Below are positions 31,772 to 33,670 of a stretch of 33,670 bases of DNA, piece after piece. The position numbers and the translations under genes were made by a program. Each line of letters opens with the position of its first letter. Position 1 is the stretch's first letter. Source of the DNA: Gemmatimonadota bacterium. GTDB lineage: Bacteria; Gemmatimonadota; Gemmatimonadetes; Palauibacterales; KS3-K002. The notes beneath the pieces were generated by a model, which made no database searches, was not told the DNA's origin, and saw nothing but the letters and a program-made list of their open reading frames with translations. Location: positions 1 through 33,670 of the forward strand of contig JACQVD010000054.1 in the NCBI GenBank assembly GCA_016209945.1. The letters run 5' to 3'.

Positions 31772-32594
31772 GCGGCGCCACCCGCTCGACCTGCGCTCCG
31801 CGAAGCGCCAAGACTTCCTCCAGGAGCGGCGCCAGCCGATCCAGCCGCAACATGCTCGCGGCATCCGACGGCGCGCTCTCCGGCTCGGGATGCACCTCGA
31901 GGAAGAGCGCGTCGGCACCGGCCGCCACCGCCGCCTTCGCCAGCGGCGCAACAGAGCGCGGGTCGCCGCCGCTCCGGGTCCCGGCGCCCGCCGGCCGCTG
32001 CACGCTGTGCGTGGCGTCGAAGACCACGGGACAGCCGCACACCTCGTGCATGATCGCGAAGCCCCGCATGTCCACCACGAGGTTGTGATACCCGAAGGCC
32101 GTCCCGCGCTCGGTCACCGCCACGCCGGGCGCACCCCCACGACGCGCCTTCTCCACGACCGCGCCCATGTCCTCGGGGGCCATCCACTGCCCCTTCTTGA
32201 GGTTCAGGGGACGGCCCGAGGCCGCCGCCGCCAGGATGAGATCGGTCTGGCGGGAGAGAAACGCGGGGATCTGAAGCACGTCTACGACGTCGGCGGCCCC
32301 CTTCGCCTGCCCCATCTCGTGCACATCGGTCAGCACCGGAAGCCCGCTCGACGCCTTCACCTTCTCGAGCCGCCGGAGACCCTCCTCGAGGCCCGGCCCG
32401 CGCGGCGCATCCACGCTCGTCCGGTTCGCTTTGTCGAAGGACGCCTTGAAGATGACCGGCAAGCCGAGAGCGGCGCTCAGATGGGCCAGCGCGTCCGCCA
32501 CACCGCAGTTCAACCGGTCGTCCTCCAGGACGCAGGGCCCCGCGATCAGGAAGAAGGGCGGGCTGGGCCGAAAGAGCCGAAGGATCGAGCTCAC
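31764..32594 (-). CDS. kdsA: Kdo-8-phosphate synthase
   Basis: KdsA condenses phosphoenolpyruvate with arabinose-5-phosphate to give Kdo-8-P. The 276-aa product from GTG 32594 overlaps pyrG by GTGA. The N-terminal LIAGPCVLEDD has Cys21 where the metal-dependent (Aquifex-type) class carries its metal ligand; the E. coli non-metal class has Asn in that position. So the enzyme is probably metal-dependent (inference). FKASFDKANRTS, the DAPRGPGLEEGL segment, KKGQWMAPEDM and the FDATHSVQRPAG stretch complete the barrel motifs. The 423-aa ORF-track version begins within pyrG's shadow. Confidence 0.96.
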   Translation of the reverse strand: MSSILRLFRPSPPFFLIAGPCVLEDDRLNCGVADALAHLSAALGLPVIFKASFDKANRTSVDAPRGPGLEEGLRRLEKVKASSGLPVLTDVHEMGQAKGAADVVDVLQIPAFLSRQTDLILAAAASGRPLNLKKGQWMAPEDMGAVVEKARRGGAPGVAVTERGTAFGYHNLVVDMRGFAIMHEVCGCPVVFDATHSVQRPAGAGTRSGGDPRSVAPLAKAAVAAGADALFLEVHPEPESAPSDAASMLRLDRLAPLLEEVLALRGAQVERVAPRG

Positions 32595-33670
32595 TCTCCG
32601 GGATCCCCTCTCACTCCCACGGCCTGCTCCCGCGCCGCGAGCCGAACGGGTTCCTCGCGGGCCGTGCGCCGCTTGAGCGCCGCGCCGATGAAGCCGGCGA
32701 AGATCGGGTGTGGGCGCGTCGGTCGCGACTTGAGCTCGGGGTGAAACTGTGTGGCGAGGAACCAGGGATGATCGGGGAGCTCGAGGATCTCGACCAGGAG
32801 CTGGTCCGGTGACACGCCGCTGAAGCGCATGCCGTGCTGCGCCAGGATGTCGCGGTACGCGTTGTTGACCTCGTACCGGTGCCGATGCCGCTCGCTGACC
32901 TCGCTCACCCCGTACACCTGCTCGGCCAGCGAGCCGGGCCGCAGCCGGCACGGATACGCGCCCAGGCGCATGCTCCCGCCCATGTCCGTCACCTGCCGCT
33001 GCGAGTCGAGGAGCGAGATCACGGGCTCCGAACACTCCGGCTGGAATTCGCGGGAGTTCGAGCCCGCGAGCTTGCAGACGTCGCGGGCGAACTCGATGAT
33101 CCCGACCTGGAGGCCCAGACAGAGCCCGAGGAACGGGATCCCCCCTTCCCGCACGTGCCGGATCGCCTCCACCATCCCCTCCACCCCCCGGACGCCGAAC
33201 CCGCCGGGCACGAGCACGCCATCGGCGGCGTCCAGCCGGTCGAATCCCCTCCCCTTCTCGAACTCCTCAGAGCCGACCCACTCGATGTCCACGCCCACGT
33301 CGTTGGCGATCCCGCCGTGCACGAGCGCCTCGTTGACGGACTTGTACGCGTCCACGAGCTGCGTGTACTTGCCGACCATAACGATCCGGACCCCGCCCTT
33401 CGACGGCCGCCGGATCCGCTCCACCATCGCCGCCCACTCCGAAAGGTCAGGGTCGGGCGTCTCCAGGCCGAGACGGTCCACGAGCAGGTCGTCCAGCTTC
33501 TGCTCGTGGAAGCGGAGCGGCACTTCGTAGATCGTGTCCACGTCCCGCGCCTCGATCACCGCCTGCGTCTCCACGTTGCAGAAGAGCGCGATCTTGCGGC
33601 GAAGCTCATCGGGGAGAGGGTGCTCCGTCCGACAGATCAGGATGTCCGGCTGGATCCCGATCTCCATAAG
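32591..33670 (-). CDS. pyrG: CTP synthase, C-terminal part (cut by window end)
   Basis: PyrG makes CTP from UTP and glutamine; CTP is the co-substrate for activating Kdo. The visible 359 codons cover the end of the synthetase domain (GIQPDILICRTEHPLP, KIALFCNV, SIYEVPL-type DTIYEVPLRFHEQ) and the whole class I glutaminase domain. In that domain the nucleophile is in FLGLCLGLQ, and the triad His/Glu lie in FHPELKSRP. The frame is open to the window edge, so the ATG at 33667 is internal, not the start. The tail is about 25 residues beyond the glutaminase fold. It probably heads this transcription unit, with the promoter outside the window. Confidence 0.97.
   Translation of the reverse strand, partial: LMEIGIQPDILICRTEHPLPDELRRKIALFCNVETQAVIEARDVDTIYEVPLRFHEQKLDDLLVDRLGLETPDPDLSEWAAMVERIRRPSKGGVRIVMVGKYTQLVDAYKSVNEALVHGGIANDVGVDIEWVGSEEFEKGRGFDRLDAADGVLVPGGFGVRGVEGMVEAIRHVREGGIPFLGLCLGLQVGIIEFARDVCKLAGSNSREFQPECSEPVISLLDSQRQVTDMGGSMRLGAYPCRLRPGSLAEQVYGVSEVSERHRHRYEVNNAYRDILAQHGMRFSGVSPDQLLVEILELPDHPWFLATQFHPELKSRPTRPHPIFAGFIGAALKRRTAREEPVRLAAREQAVGVRGDPGE

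Noticed and set aside
1-33670. CRISPR arrays, tRNA/rRNA genes, transposons or phage genes
   Set aside because: Gaps are too short, and I saw no spaced direct repeats, tRNA arms, transposase motifs or integrase genes.

Overview
The window is about 34 kb of chromosomal DNA from a high-G+C, diderm, LPS-making bacterium. The Kdo genes (kdsA, kdsC, kdsD) and the Lpt export genes (lptC, lptA, lptB) show an outer membrane with lipopolysaccharide. MurJ, PlsY, GpsA and RpoN are general bacterial genes. High G+C, frequent GTG/TTG starts, long OstA-type LptA, lipoprotein-type LptC, LarC and a YfhO-family protein suggest a Gemmatimonadota- or Eisenbacteria-like lineage. That placement is inference from gene style only. 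I see no plasmid, phage, IS, CRISPR, rRNA or tRNA feature.

The layout is two long convergent gene runs. The plus-strand run (1-16394, 17 genes) is murJ(partial)-uvrC-gltX-thrC-outer membrane protein-larC-TPR-der-plsY-gpsA-merR-surE-pcm-DedA/YqaA-like-small hypothetical-apt-TPR. It is mostly housekeeping: lipid II flipping, nucleotide excision repair, tRNA charging, threonine synthesis, ribosome assembly, the start of phospholipid synthesis, and nucleotide and protein repair. Two internal promoters are visible, before gltX and before der. Both have a TATGTT -10 box.

The minus-strand run (33670-16502, 15 genes) reads pyrG(partial)-kdsA-kdsC-kdsD-lptC-lptA-lptB-rpoN and then seven surface-glycan genes: a membrane-anchored GT2, a GT-C mannosyltransferase-like protein, wecB, a GT4, a YfhO-like protein, a UPF0104/AglD-like protein and a DPM1-like GT2. 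The first half makes CMP-Kdo precursors (CTP from PyrG, Kdo-8-P from KdsD/KdsA/KdsC) and builds the LPS export machine. The second half probably makes and attaches a surface glycan through polyprenyl-phosphate sugars. The run ends at a hairpin next to the convergent junction.

Genes are packed very tightly. Eleven junctions are 4-nt ATGA/GTGA/TTGA overlaps, and the longest gap without a gene is about 200 bp (9160-9363, holding the der promoter and leader). No gap exceeds 300 bp.

The most unusual item is an LptB ATPase with about 150 extra N-terminal residues that I cannot assign. Other points of interest are the seven-gene glycan block with its base-composition dip in wecB, a small uncharacterised proline-rich protein before apt, an orphan outer-membrane-like protein between thrC and larC, and the paired promoters with dyads in their spacers.
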